From Metaphire vulgaris (Eukaryota > Annelida > Clitellata > Crassiclitellata > Megascolecidae): a stretch of DNA of 64,000 bases. The stretch covers positions 1,852,601-1,916,600 of the forward strand of contig CM030863.1 in assembly GCA_018105865.1 (NCBI GenBank), in the 5' to 3' direction. Position numbers and translations under genes: made by a program. Shown piece by piece: positions 1-11,333 of the stretch; positions within the stretch are counted from its first letter, which is position 1, and each line of letters begins with the position of its first letter. Below the pieces are notes generated by a model, which saw only the letters and a list, made by a program, of their open reading frames with translations, ran no database searches and was not told where the DNA came from.

Positions 1-147
1 GGACACACCATAGAGAAATGTAAGTTTATAATGCTAAAGATTGTGGAAGGGCAGACATACAGAGGAAGACCAAGAACTTTCTAGATAAAGAACATCACAG
101 AATTGACCTGCATGACAACACCAGAAGTCTATCAAGCCACACAAGAC

Positions 148-150
<3 letters not shown>

Positions 151-208
<58 letters not shown>
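151..208. repeat. (ATG)n triplet microsatellite
   Basis: About 19 uninterrupted ATG/GAT triplets, lying in the intron just downstream of the CARD exon. Confidence 0.95.
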
Positions 209-272
209 GCTTCCGCTGAAGAATTAAAATCAAAACAAACTTTTACAAAGTTTAAAAAATTATGTAACTCAC

Positions 273-573
273 CTGGTGTTCCATCCAAGAGGTTTGCAAT
301 ATGCCTCTGTCCATATTCCCTCAGTTTTGAAAGGAATATCTTGTACACCGCTAATTCATCGCATTCACTGAGCCAATCAAAGAAACGTTTGTTGATTTCA
401 GTTCTTGTTCTCCCGTCCAAAATTGTTTCCTTCATCGACTCTTCCATAACATCCTCTCCAACCAACTCCGTGAGAAACAAGTCATTCACGTCAGTAATGC
501 TAATCAGATTAGACTTGTTCTCTGCGATCTTATCTTTGATAGAGCTTGGAGTAATAAAATGATTCATTTCCAC
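273..573 (-). CDS. exon encoding a CARD-like (death-fold) domain, gene continues off the left edge
   Basis: Open frame on the minus strand with an ATG at 567-565. It ends at a strong donor (CAG|GTGAGTT, last exon base 273). The roughly 95 residues show the amphipathic six-helix pattern of a caspase-recruitment domain: a KIAENKSNLISI helix, an acidic ELVGEDVMEE stretch, then FFDWLSECDELAVYKIF and LREYGQRHIANLLDG, which resembles the last two CARD helices of caspase-2, CARD adaptors and NLRs. CARDs mediate homotypic assembly in apoptosis and innate immunity. Only this exon lies in the window, so the parent protein (adaptor, caspase or NLR) cannot be named. The long histidine run obtained by reading on past 273 is intronic microsatellite, not protein. 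Family assignment comes from recalled pattern only. Confidence 0.6.
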
Positions 574-1842
574 GCTGCTGCAGCTCCTCTTCCTTCTAAA
601 ATTCAGCTTCTGATAGCCCAGTTTGAGATTTTGGCTGGTATGATGTCAGTGGTTCACTTGGCAGGACTCAGTTTTCCTAACAAGATGTCCTTGGAAGAAA
701 TTGCTGACTCTTTTTCTATCTAATTTTGTTAGCAATGAATTCTTAATTTAAAACGGTCAAACCAACTGAAAAATATTAAAAAACAGAAACTACAAATGCA
801 GAACTTTACCAGTATGATCACAATAACAAAAACTTAACCTTCTGGATATCAGCTTGCTAAATCAGATAACTCTGAATCATAACAAAAACCTTTCATAAAT
901 GAAGCATCTTTTCACTGACATCTAAATTTTTTGGAGTCCTCAAGTAATTAAAACATCAAAAAGTAATATCAAACATCAAACATTTACAAAAATCAAAATA
1001 ACAGGAATGATCTACTAATCAATAACAACTCGATAATTGAAGAGTGAAGACTAGTAATTGAATTGAATTGATAAAGACAATAGGCAAACAAAGACTGCAT
1101 CTTGCTCGTTGCCTAAAGCAATTCATTTGCAAACTTGAGCAAGCATGACCCAATCATCATTTACTAGTTATGTGTCTTAATACTGTCTTATGATAGTAGT
1201 ACCAGCAACTGTTTAAATTGTTTAACTGCAATAATAAAGAGATTTAAATGGTACTCTCAAAACTGCATGTTTTAATTCAAATGCTTGACAAGATTGCTAT
1301 AAAATCAATACATTAAAACATGTAATCAATTTATTAGAAAATTTTTAATATTTTCTGTCAACTACTTTCCAAAAAGATGGTAATCAAAGCACTTACCAAA
1401 TTATTTCGAGCTGCGGGTCTGGCTGTGACCAATGTCTAACGCTGTCGCTAAAAATGTCAAAATTCATTGAATTTCAACAAGAACTTTTAATGATAAACTA
1501 AGCACATTCAATATGTAATAATGAATTTACCAGAAGTGACTGAAAACAATTGGCTAAGGGTGGATATATACTGATAATTCACTGGTCTACATTTTTTAAA
1601 AAAATTTCTGCTGACCTAGGTATTTTTGCTGATTTTACCAAATTGAGAGGTGCTGATTCCAGATATGAAGTCAAAAATTATGCAACACGTCAAATTTTTT
1701 CGCAAATGAGGAATGCTTAATTAAAGGTGTTAAAGTCAAACATAAGGGAAAATAGGAAATTGAAGAACCGATAACACGTAATATTTTTATTCAGCCAAAA
1801 AATGAGTCTGTCTTCTAACCAAGAGAGCAATAAGAGCAATAG
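574..1842. other. AT-rich stretch without recognised genes
   Basis: No convincing exon, RNA gene or TIR element was seen. It is probably upstream intron of the CARD gene or intergenic. Confidence 0.4.
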
Positions 1843-2718
1843 CTAGTTGCTTAAACTTAAGTTTTGAGAAAAGAATCTTCTCTTTTTGGATGCTCCGGTA
1901 TAGTTATGGTCACAGTTGTCACGCTGTAAACACCAGCAGTAGTCTGCCATAATGTTTGAGTTCCATCTGCCTTGATATCTACGTTCCATGGTCTTGATGT
2001 CTTGATGGAAGCATTCTCCTTGTTCTTCACTCATAGCTCCAAAATTTTGAAGTTCAGGTAGCTATGAAAGAAATGCAACTTGACACTCATGTTGCTCCCA
2101 GTCTTCGAAAAGCAATCTTCGAATTTTGAACTGAAAGGTCATAATTCTCGACTCTTAAGTTGCCAAGTAAGTCAGTAATCATGTCGTAAAAAGCATCTTG
2201 TCTACAACTATAACATCCCATTGATTCAAAAAGTCCTTTGATGTTGATGCAGTATACAAACTCTTCCTCCATATGGAAATATTTCAAAAGATTCATTCTC
2301 TCTGCCATGATACATAAGCGTGGTTCCTGGAGCCAACACTGAACAGATTCTTTTCCTTCAATCTTGAACCCAGTAACTCTGCTGACGACTTCGGCAGATC
2401 TAGGTCTCATATTAGGTCATTCAACTCAGCTTGGTTGAATGTTTGGTGCATTCCAGCGTCAACTTCTAAGGCCACGAAATCTTCGCAATCGGTGTCTGTT
2501 GACTGACAAAATTCATCGTCGTAAGAAACTCCCAAAGTAGTGCAAATAGGTACAGGAACTTTGTCACAGTGAGCAACTGGTCTCAGAGCAGAGGGGAGAT
2601 TTGGGTACTGGATGGAAGATTTTGTCTTTGTGGACATGCCTGAAATATTTACCAGACAGAAGTAGCAGTCATCAACATGCGTGGTTTCGAGGCTCTCGCC
2701 ACACCATTGGAACTCCAA
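1843..2718 (-). pseudogene. decayed, internally deleted mobile-element-type ORF
   Basis: Three minus-strand blocks in order (2718-2407, 2410-2087, about 2100-1843) match a protein family found in many copies in invertebrate genomes. Hallmarks are CYFC followed by SSIQYPNLPSALRPV near the start, a middle block with SAEVVSR and FCKDI-like residues, and a terminal MSVKLHFFHSYL then SEEQGECFHQDIKTMERRYQ and MADYCW. Blocks 1 and 2 overlap in different frames around 2407. A frameshift near 2087 separates the last block, and the usual central few hundred residues are missing. Copy number and decay suggest a transposon or transposon-captured ORF; the superfamily is not known to me. No TIRs were located. 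Confidence 0.6.
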
Positions 2719-3516
2719 AGCTAAGACTTTTCTCTGACCTTTAGTCTTTTTCTCTGACCTTTAGTCACATTATGAACTGTCTGAGGCTTTCAACACATGT
2801 CCTGCACACTTTATGTGGTGCCCAAAGTTTTCCTGGTCACCCAATTTAACTGCGAAATATGCATGCTAAGCTTTATGCACAAATTCAGACACCTCTCTCC
2901 TTTGTTTAGGTGTTGTAAAACAATCACAAATGTAGCAAAATTTGTCAGGATCATTCCTGCACTGCTCACGAAGTGTTCGAGTGCTGGGTGACATATTCCA
3001 CAGAAAGCTATTTAGAAGAGTTAAATTTGCTGCGACTTGTAAGCCTCATGAACGACTGAATGCTGCCGTCGGTTTCACGCTTCTTATATATAGGCCTATA
3101 TCCATAAAATGCTGACGTCTGCAGTTTAAAACTGCCTATTAAACTGTTGTATTATTAAATAGTTATGCCCACTGCATATTAAGCATATCTTTTTACACAT
3201 CCTTATCTTTTTGCATATTCAATATAGCTAAAGAATTATAATACATAATGCTACATTATTACAGTAAACAGTAAATCAGTAAACAGCGTTTTGCGGGAAA
3301 ACTGGACGTGATAGGAGAAAATGGGTGTGATTTTTGGATTCAGCCCACCAAAATACATAAAGATCACATGTTGTCTTCAAGTCAGCAAAATTGACGTAGA
3401 CCAGTGAATAGAATGGCTTGGTTTTGAACCGGTTGAACCCCCTAGCAATACCAATGGTGAAAGCCAATTTTGGTCATGTGTAGCCTGACCCTTTACTCAT
3501 GTTTCACAAGAGTATA
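2719..3516. other. intergenic, nothing recognised
   Basis: AT-rich sequence with short open frames lacking domain character. It includes an imperfect duplication of the TCTCTGACCTTTAGTC motif at about 2730-2765. Confidence 0.4.
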
Positions 3517-3640
3517 TCGTCTACTGCAGATCCACAAATCTGGGCTCTCTTCTGCCTGTTAAATCATCCAATAAAGTAGGTTATTTCAAATCAAGACTGA
3601 AAACAAATTTTATATCTTCCAGCTGGTGCTTTCTCTGATA
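3517..3640 (+). mobile_element. 3' remnant of a non-LTR retrotransposon
   Basis: In shifted frames it reads the typical C-terminal tail of LINE reverse transcriptases: PQIW, then VGYFKSRLKTNF, equivalent to the common IWNSLP...FKSRLKTYLF ending. Frameshifts are present. A similar tail occurs at 55858-55995. Confidence 0.45.
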
Positions 3641-4179
3641 GTCTCTTATAATAGTCTCTTATTGTTTTCCACTCTTACTAATATCAATAACAATAATACC
3701 AGGCCTTTTGTGGTTGGGTCTAGAGTACGATCATGTCAGAATTGGTGCAATAAAAGTACATGTTTATTAAATCGTGCAACACGTTTAATTTGTGGACCCA
3801 GCATTACAAACACGCGCTTAACAACAAAATATCACGAAATTTTCGCAGTTATCGACGAGGAAAACAGAAAACGAGAAACTAGACACTGTCTAACCGTTCA
3901 CTTTCAAATCGCAGGACGTGATTCATGGAAAACCACTAGTTAAGGTGTCCTGTACTTAGGCGCGATCAAAGATTCGCTCACTGTTCATTTGATTTCGCTT
4001 CAGTGAAATTCTAATTCGCTTATTTTCGTAATAATCGTCTAATATTTTCAATTTATCGTAAAATTAACTTAAAACTGACCTCGAGATTTGAAGACAAGCG
4101 CAAGAAATTGGTCGCAGCCAGCAACGCAACGGCAAATTTTCTTGAAACGCAATTACAAAATGGCGATTGAACCTGGCAA

Positions 4180-4262
4180 GCATAGACTTTAATATCAATC
4201 TATGCTGGCAAGTTGGCAACCATAGATTCTATTATGTGCATGTGTTAAACTCTATGGTTGCC
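4180..4262. repeat. two small hairpins side by side
   Basis: The first hairpin is 4180-4205, with arms GCATAG and CTATGC. The second is 4215-4262, with arms GGCAACCATAGA and CTATGGTTGCC around a short loop. The word TGGCAA is shared between them. Possibly the terminus of a small inverted-repeat element. Confidence 0.4.
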
Positions 4263-4368
4263 GGGTATGATGAAAGTCCCTATAGCCGCAACATGGAGGT
4301 GAGTCGCCATGACTCGATCAACTCCGCCATAGCCGGTGGCAAGTATTGGTCGAGAAAGGATGAGCCAG

Positions 4369-4395
<27 letters not shown>
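4369..4395. repeat. (AC)n microsatellite
   Basis: About 13 AC dinucleotides. Confidence 0.9.
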
Positions 4396-4399
<4 letters not shown>

Positions 4400-4759
4400 G
4401 ATGCCCATCGTCTTTGATACGGACGCGTCTATAAACAAATACAAATACAGATTTTACACTTTTACTTTATATAGATGCCCATCGTGAAATACAAATACAG
4501 CACACATTATGACTCGATCCCGGAATGGTCACCTATCCAAGGAGGCCTACGAGCCGCACTCGACGTCGCTTAACCTCGGTGTTCTGGCGGGAACCGGTCG
4601 CACAGCGCCAAGTAGGCCGAATATAGGCCTGAATGGCTCTGAATTAATGGCTAAATTATGCTTAAGTGTAGCTGCTAATCAAACTGCTAACTAGGCCTAT
4701 CCTTAACTGAAGAACAGCAGTGACCAGGCACGTCGCATCAATATAGCCCTCCCCCTGCC

Positions 4760-4950
4760 CAGTGGCGGCTCCACCGGGGGGGCAGGGGGGCCCGTGCCCC
4801 CATATTGAGAGTCTGGCCCCCCAGTGCCCCCCCCCCAGTTGGGACCCTATACTTAATGCTACATACATTAAACAACAAATGGTTGGCCCCCCATGATTAG
4901 AAGTTGCCCCCTAACGGTCCCTCACTTGCAAAATCCTAGAGCCGCCACTG
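4760..4950. mobile_element. hAT-type MITE, family A (CAGTGGCGGCTC ends)
   Basis: Non-coding 191-bp element that starts CAGTGGCGGCTCCA and ends with the complement (GAGCCGCCACTG). Flanks CCCCCTGC and CCCCCGCC resemble an 8-bp target-site duplication (6 of 8). Other copies in the window are at 15309-15496 (inverted) and 38614-38800. Confidence 0.75.
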
Positions 4951-5370
4951 CCCCCGCCCCTATGCGGCATGTCTGATCACTGCTGTTTATGAACAACACT
5001 GTCAAGCGTTTACAAATTTGAAACTTTAACGCGAGAAAAGTGGGACATTCGTGCCCAAAGGTGCTGCTGCAATAAGTTTTTAAGTCCCTTATTAAGCACG
5101 AAAATAGTCGTTCACAAGAGGCTGTAGAAAGTTAGAAACGGAAGGCGTCTAATTTATTCGAAGCTCACCAGCATTTCAAAATAGGCCTAAGTATTTATTC
5201 AATATTCACCGTTAAATTTTTAATCTCTTTGTAGGCTACACGTTTAAAATCGAAAACAGTCGGGACAAGAAAGCAAAGCAACCAGAGCATTGTCCGTAAT
5301 TAAGGGGAATGTGGTTACGCCATTGTTTAAGAGACTTCTATGGCGCCACTATCATAATTCCCATGCATCA

Positions 5371-5520
5371 GCCAGGGGCGTAGCCAGAAATTTGATTTTG
5401 AGGGTGCATAATGTGATTTGGGGGTTAGCCTATACATCTTAAAAACTTTGAAAATCTTAAGAAAAGCATTAAAGATTTTAAGGTAGGCTGATTTTGGGCG
5501 GGGGGGGGGGGGTTAGGCCT
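5371..5520 (+). mobile_element. partial copy of a CAGGGGCGTAGCC-ended MITE
   Basis: Starts CAGGGGCGTAGCCAGAAATTTGA like the elements at 14141 and 26939, but the other terminus is not preserved. It ends in a long G-run and AGGCCTA-rich sequence. Confidence 0.45.
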
Positions 5521-5834
5521 ACATAGGTTATATTAAGTCTACCTGTAAGATATTGTACATGTCTACAATAAATAATCTGCTTTGCAATTGGCAATTTGGC
5601 AGATAATAATAGGGCTACCCAATTTCAATGGACAGTGGCGTGCCAAGGTGGTGTGGTGCCCGCACCTGACGAGCAAAAAATGTCGGCAAAGTCAATTTTG
5701 ATGCCCCCACCTGATGGATGGCCGGGGTCACCGCCCGAGCGGTCCCCCCTTCTGCACCCCACTGACAACCTACAATTGGCAATAGGCAATAGTCAATAGG
5801 CAAACTGAAAATTTGAGTCCTGGGGACCTGTAGT

Positions 5835-6018
5835 CGGTGTTTATTCTAGGCCTTCTCTGGAGAGAATTCCCCCCAAAGTTTTAACCCCCCTCCATTTTTT
5901 ATATGTTGGCAGGGGAATGGAAATCACCCCCAAAGGGTGGAGACTCAGACCTTGTCCCTGTCTCCTCCTCAAAGATTTCAAAATCCCCCCAATGTCAAGG
6001 TGGCTAGAATAAACACTG
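5835..6018. mobile_element. hAT-type MITE with a perfect 8-bp TSD
   Basis: Ends CGGTGTTTATTCTAG and CTAGAATAAACACTG, flanked by a perfect direct repeat CCTGTAGT (5827-5834 and 6019-6026). 184 bp, non-coding. Confidence 0.85.
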
Positions 6019-6158
6019 CCTGTAGTATTTCTCAAAATTATGACTCCGTAGCAGAGTTCCGCTGTAAATCGATTTTCTTTAATCAAATTCAAGTGCAACG
6101 TTCACTAATTAATTACGATAATTAATTAATAATTATAATACTTTTCCATAGCATCAAT

Positions 6159-6822
6159 CAGGGGCGGTTCCACGTTGTGGATGACCGGGGATGCACACTC
6201 CCTCCCACCGGCCCACCAAAGTACGTCTTCAATGGAAGAGGATCGTCTAAACGGATTAGCCTAGATGTATATCCACAAAGATATTGTGGACATATCCGTA
6301 GACAATGTTATAGACAAATTCTCTTCCAGCAATAGAAAACTCGATTTTGCACTAGGCCCTATATGACTTTGTACATCAGAATAAAATTAAAACGTTGTTA
6401 ATTCTGAACATTCATCATCATCATCATGTGTCATCTTCATATCTGAAGGTTGACGGTCATGAGTTGTTTTCACTTCGTTCTGTCTTCAGCAATCCTTTTT
6501 AGTCTTCCGTAGTTCTTTTCCTGTATGTGCTCCTTAACGTCGTCCAGCCAGTCTCTTCTAGGTCTCTTCTAGGTCTTCCTCTGGCTCTGTTTCCCTCATT
6601 ATCTGCCCTCTAATAGGACTTTTGCTTGTTCTGTGCTTGAGCCCCGCATTCTGAACATTATATTTTATAAATCAAATCTAGTGATTTTTTCTAAGCCGTT
6701 TACATATAATTCCTTTGACAATTGGCTGGATCTTCCTAAAAAGTCAGTCATTGCCATCCCCCACCAACTTAGTAGAAATTCAGTGGACCCCCCTCCAGCA
6801 AGAGTTCTTGAAACCGCCACTG
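6159..6822. mobile_element. possible longer hAT-type non-autonomous element
   Basis: Ends CAGGGGCGGTTCC and GAAACCGCCACTG, with flanks GCATCAAT and ACATCAGT (6 of 8). 664 bp with no transposase ORF. The internal sequence includes a short ATC run. Confidence 0.5.
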
Positions 6823-7093
6823 ACATCAGTTGTAAAACACGAATATATCGATCGACGGTAGGTCCACGACCCTTCAGCAAGTGACCCGGTCACGTCCAGA
6901 GCTCAACCGCAGTTGTCAGGTGACCTCGATTGATCGACGCTAAACTGGCGTAAATAACAGACCTACAAAGCAAGAAGCGTAGAGTTATAAATGCAAATAA
7001 TACAACCAATGTTAATTTCCTATGCCTTGTACGCTGTACCATGAAAAAAGAGCAAGTGCTATAGGCACCCGCAAAGTTCCAAATGCTGTGGAC

Positions 7094-7257
7094 CAGGGTT
7101 TAATGTAGGCCGTTTCCGAAGGGAATTGCCCTTCCCCCCGGAAATTTCAAATCCCCCGGAAATTTTGACATTCTACATTAACTAACAGCAGCACCCTAGC
7201 AGAATTCCCCCCCGGCCTTGTCATCCCCCCGGAATCCAGAGTCTAGATTTAGCACTG
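7094..7257. mobile_element. hAT-type MITE
   Basis: Starts CAGGGTTTAATGTAGGCC and ends CTAGATTTAGCACTG. C-rich and G-rich arms fold back. Flanks CTGTGGAC and CCGTGGAC give a 7-of-8 TSD. Confidence 0.65.
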
Positions 7258-7416
7258 CCGTGGACCCAGCAGTGGCGGTTCTAGTCGGATAAAAACCTAG
7301 GGGTCATGTCCCATCAATGACTGAGAAAGTCTGAAGAGCAAGAAAAAGATCGTAGCCCTTGTAATGCGTTCACGCATTCCGCTATCGCGGATAAGTTACC
7401 ACATAAATCTTAACTT

Positions 7417-7574
<158 letters not shown>

Positions 7575-7666
7575 CTTTATTTGTGACATGTACATATGCG
7601 CCTAGCATATACAAGTAGCATATACATATACATTGACCTCACGTACACTGTATGCCTATTGCCTAC

Positions 7667-7847
7667 CTGCTATACAGGCCGTTATGAAGCATGCAACGTT
7701 TCCAGCAATCATGGCGGTCACTACTCCGCTTGCCAGTTGCTTTTTCCTGTTCGGCGCCATGCTGGCCAGACCTCCAAGCACTATTCCCATTGAGCTGAAG
7801 TTGGAGAAGCCACACAGCGCATACGTCGCAATGGCGATCGAACGGTC
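7667..7847 (-). CDS. SLC28: SLC28 exon: late transmembrane core
   Basis: Encodes RSIAIATYALCGFSNFSSMG, then GIVLGGLASMAPNRKK and ITACIAG, matching the last conserved CNT helices. Acceptor GAAAG|GAC, donor GCAG|GTAGGC. 181 nt, ending in phase 1, so at least one more exon for the C-terminal tail must follow. I could not identify it between 7.6 kb and the left edge. Confidence 0.88.
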
Positions 7848-8043
7848 CTTTCAAGCACAAACAACACAACGGCCAAGTATTGTAATTACAATACTACCAG
7901 CTCGGTTGTTTAGGTTTGCTTTAAAATCTCGTGAATTTCTATAGCGCTTTCGAAAGCAGATATAGGCCTACAACAGTAGGCCTATAGCGGGAGTAGGCCT
8001 ATCTGTTTTCGTCGAATCAAAGATAACAGCTGTAGTGGACAAA

Positions 8044-8181
<138 letters not shown>

Positions 8182-8231
8182 TTATGGGTAATCCCTCCCC
8201 AGTATGACCCTCCGTTTATTTCGGTTCTTAC

Positions 8232-8522
8232 GGTTAGAATTCCTCCAATCAAAACGGTGGTGTTGTGGACTGGGTCTGAGTCCGAGAAGGAGGAGGAGGA
8301 GGAGACAAGATGGACGGCGTCGCCGACGTAGTACCAACTTCCGTTTCCGCCAACATGCGCGTCGAACCGCTTCCGGTTCTCGATGTATCCGCCGAGCTCC
8401 GTGTAGGCGATGAACTCGTTCAGCATCGTCTTGACGCCGATCAGCTGCGCCACCTTGCGACAGTCGCCGAATTCAACTCCCATGACGAAGGCGAAGGGCC
8501 AGAGAGCGTAGGAACAGATCAG
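8232..8522 (-). CDS. SLC28: SLC28 exon with the CNT signature motif
   Basis: Starts after ATCGCAG and ends ACC|GTAAGA; 291 nt, phase 0 at both ends. Encodes LICSYALWPFAFVMGVEF, then GVKTMLNEFIAYTE, the G-x-K-x3-N-E-F-(V/I)-A-Y family signature. A hydrophilic loop follows with a serine run (VSSSSSFSDSDP) coded by tandem TCC. The loop lies where vertebrate CNTs also carry a variable segment. Confidence 0.9.
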
Positions 8523-8953
8523 CTGCGATTAATAACACGTCGATTAATTAATTGTTAGCAGCGTTAAGCTGTGAAGGTAAAACGCGGGTCTGCAGACATG
8601 GGCGTCCGGAGGGCGTGCAAGGGGGTGCATCTGCACCCCATGGAAAAATTGTGATTGTGATGTGAAAAAATTAAAATTATTTTAATAAGTAACCTATAGT
8701 TCTAAAGTTAAAATATGAATTTATATAAGAATCCGGTGAACTTTCTTGTAGCGCTAAATAATTTATATTGCCAATTTTTGGGCGAGGATTTTGAGGATAT
8801 TTGGGGCGGGGTAAATCTCCCTCTTGTCTCTTCGTAAAATGGGAGAGGGTGCTAACCTAGACGCCATTACGCCAAGCCTTTCATCGAGCCAAGGTTTAGT
8901 AGCCTATGATCAATAGGATTTCCAGGACCAGACGAAGAAATTATCCCTGACTT

Positions 8954-9186
8954 CGGAGGAGTAGCAGCTATATGGACAACCTGGCCAAATGCCAAGGGTC
9001 CCCGTCGCCTCCTCCGACCTGAAAAGGGCCCCCGACCCGAGTCACCCGACCCTCTAATAGGGTCCAGTTTGCAAGACCGCATCACCGCATCTGGAATTTA
9101 CGTTTGATAAGAGATCGCTAAAGTACCAGAAAGGGCCCCCTGCCCGTTTTTCGCCAAGGGCCCCCGAGCATATTGCTACGCCACTG
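8954..9186. mobile_element. MITE copy 1 of a local pair (...TTGCTACGCCACTG)
   Basis: Shares GTAGCAGCTATATGGACAAC, the CGACCCGAGTC block and the terminal TATTGCTACGCCACTG with the copy at 9589-9827, about 85-90% alike by eye. The C-rich interior carries the AAGGGCCCCC words seen in other elements here. Confidence 0.6.
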
Positions 9187-9580
9187 ATGAAAGTCCTCCA
9201 TATATATCTTGTGGAATGGCTAGTAGGGCGATCGAGAGAAGAGCCGCGTATTAAGATATCTGGTTCATTATACAACAGGTTTTATAGACATCAAAACGTT
9301 TTATAATTAATTCGCTGTGTGAAAGAAGTGAATTGAAGGCCTGTTGAATAGAGGGTGTATAGGCCCTAGATGTGTTAAAATCTAATCGATTTGAAGAAAT
9401 TCTCTGACAAAGTCCACATTTTCCTCTTGTTCCTTCTTTAGTGCTTTAACCTTTGCAAGAATAATCAATAATATCATTATCAATTTCGATCTACAAGGTT
9501 CGAAATAGAACACACCCAGCCACTTCATACTACACACTAACGCCATGCATTGACTGTACGAGAACGAGGGACATCAACTA
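9187..9580. repeat. dispersed repeat, inverted copy at 18.9-19.14 kb
   Basis: ATATCTTGTGGAATGG, GGGCGATCGAGAG and CAATTTCGATCTACAAGGTT recur in reverse complement at 18,940-19,110 at roughly 80% by eye. No coding potential was seen. It is sandwiched between the two MITE copies. Confidence 0.55.
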
Positions 9581-9588
9581 AATGAAAG

Positions 9589-9827
9589 TCATAGGCGTAG
9601 CAGCTATATGGACAACCTGGCCAAATGCCAAGAGCCTCCGTCGCCCCGACCGGAAAAAGGGCCCCCGACCCGAGTCATCCGACCCTCTATAATAGGGTCC
9701 AGTGTGTGTGCAAGACCGCATCACCGCATCTGGAATTTACGTTTGATAAGAGATCGCTAAAGTAGCAGAAAAGGCCCCCTGCCCATTTCTCGCCAAGGGG
9801 GCCCCCAAGCATATTGCTACGCCACTG
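9589..9827. mobile_element. MITE copy 2 of the local pair
   Basis: Begins ATAGGCGTAGCAGC and ends TTGCTACGCCACTG, giving a short TIR (GGCGTAGCA/TGCTACGCC). Same family as 8954-9186. Confidence 0.6.
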
Positions 9828-9891
9828 CTTGACATGAAAACCGGATTCTCGCAAACGCTCGCCAGCCAGCCAGCCACCGACCCGTATATAC

Positions 9892-10060
9892 CTGGAACGT
9901 CAGTTGGTCGACCCCGACCCTTTGACCGACCCAGGTGAGCAGAGCGTTGAGCAGGTGCAGCGTTGCTATGAAGGCGATCAGGTTGGCAACAACGCAGGCA
10001 ACGATCTTAATGGACGCCGACGCTCCGCTGGACAACGCTCCGATGACGTTGTCATCCGTT
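9892..10060 (-). CDS. SLC28: SLC28 exon: GAS helix region
   Basis: Acceptor GTTGTCAG|A, donor CAG|GTATAT; 169 nt. Encodes RTDDNVIGALSSGASASIKI and LIAFIATLHLLNALLTWVGQ. This matches the CNT segment GAS-S-V-A-N-AV-LIAFLA-L. Phase 2 in joins the AG of the preceding exon; it ends in phase 0. Confidence 0.9.
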
Positions 10061-10110
10061 CTGACAACAGTTGCAACCGCAGCAAAAACTACTCATAACC
10101 ATCGGCGTGA

Positions 10111-10183
<73 letters not shown>

Positions 10184-10231
10184 TGATTTTAAGTGGTCTA
10201 GGGGCTAAGTAAGCCTGTGTGAAAACCACTA
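10111..10231 (-). mobile_element. (AAT)n joined to the 3' tail of a CR1-like element
   Basis: About 24 AAT triplets (10111-10183) run directly into TGATTTTAAGTGGTCTAGG and GTGAAAACCACT. The same tail occurs at 21,195-21,290 and at the 3' end of the CR1-like element at 23.5 kb. Confidence 0.6.
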
Positions 10232-10690
10232 TTGGGGCCCGGGCCCCCTTTGCCCAATGGGGTAGGGGACAGTGGGGACCGGGCCCCCTATTGTGATTGT
10301 GATTGGTCTACGTTTTTGACGCGAACATGTCGATGTGCCCCTCCCCCCAATCCGGAACCCTGGCTACGCCACTGTTCGTAGCAGCGAAGCAATATAAATC
10401 TGCATCTTCAATTTATATACCGCCTTAGAAGCAATGCGCCCGCCATCGACCTACAGCGACGCATAGACTAGTCTAATGTCCACGTGGACATGTGACTGCT
10501 CGCGATCGAACACGGGTTGACAGTTCATGTAAGGCAGGTCTGACCTTCTCCCCAACGAGCTACGGGGGGGGGCACTCCCCACCCTCAACCCCAATACAAA
10601 AATTCCCTGATAGATAGACAGTCACTTCAGGTATATCACTAAATAGGTTGAGTCTACTTGGTTCTATTCGCTGTAAAAGACAAGTTTGAG

Positions 10691-10761
10691 AATAGAATAG
10701 AATAGAATAGAATAGAATAGAATAGAATAGAATAGAATAGAATAGAATAGAATAGAATAGA
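10691..10761. repeat. (AATAG)n microsatellite
   Basis: Fourteen AATAG pentamers abutting the donor of the next SLC28 exon. Confidence 0.97.
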
Positions 10762-10770
10762 TCCTGGGAC

Positions 10771-10904
10771 CTCCTCTGTAGAGCCTTCTTCAGGTGGTTG
10801 ACGGTCGTTTTCGATTCTTCTGTTTCCGGATGAATGAGTTTCGACATTGCCAGAGCAGCTGGGGCAGACATCACAGACGCTGATATCAGGTGGTTAGCAG
10901 GAAC
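10771..10904 (-). CDS. SLC28: SLC28 exon: SASVMSAPAALA segment
   Basis: Acceptor GCTTCAG|GTT, donor GGAG|GTCCCA; 134 nt, phase 0 in and 2 out. Encodes VPANHLISASVMSAPAALAM and KLIHPETEES, matching the CNT stretch HLL-ASVMSAPA-LA--KL--PETE. Confidence 0.9.
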
Positions 10905-10927
10905 CTGAAGCCAAGTAAAGAGATACC

Positions 10928-11005
<78 letters not shown>
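10928..11005. repeat. (AAT)n microsatellite
   Basis: About 26 AAT triplets in an SLC28 intron. Confidence 0.97.
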
Positions 11006-11081
11006 TTGTAGCGAACCGGGACTATGGTAAGACCTGATTTTCCTAATCAACAAAATTCCAAATGCTGTGTGTGAGTGAGAG

Positions 11082-11195
11082 GAGAGAGACAGATAACGAC
11101 AGAGACAGAGAGACAGATAGAAACAGAGAGAGAGAGAGAGAGAGAGAGATGCAGACAGAGATGCAGAGAGACAGAGAGAGACAGAGAGACAGAGC
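11082..11195. repeat. AGAGAC-rich purine tract
   Basis: Imperfect GA/GACA repeats of about 110 bp, within 10-15 bp of a donor site. On the minus strand it is a pyrimidine tract just downstream of exon 11208-11333. Confidence 0.9.
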
Positions 11196-11207
11196 GATGA
11201 CCTTTAC

Positions 11208-11333
11208 CCCCAGCAGAATGTAGGCGGCCATGATTCCTCCGGTGATCGTCGCAAAGCCTCCGGTCATGACGGCGTGGAGTTCCGATGACGTCATATCCGG
11301 TAACAACGGACCAATCAACAGCGGCGCTTCCGA
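11208..11333 (-). CDS. SLC28: SLC28 exon: QSEAPLL segment
   Basis: Acceptor ATTACAG|TCG, donor GGG|GTAAAG; 126 nt, phase 0 at both ends. Encodes [20 protein letters not shown] and [11 protein letters not shown], matching CNT Q(T/S)E-PLLI and ELHA-MT-G-ATI-G. The acidic residue belongs to the conserved substrate and cation site. Confidence 0.92.

Noticed and set aside
34..272. Polyhistidine C-terminus following the CARD ORF
   Set aside because: It is the (ATG)n microsatellite read on the minus strand, beyond a strong splice donor at 272.
8204..8413. Arg-rich plus-strand ORF
   Set aside because: Antisense shadow of the SLC28 exon at 8232-8522.
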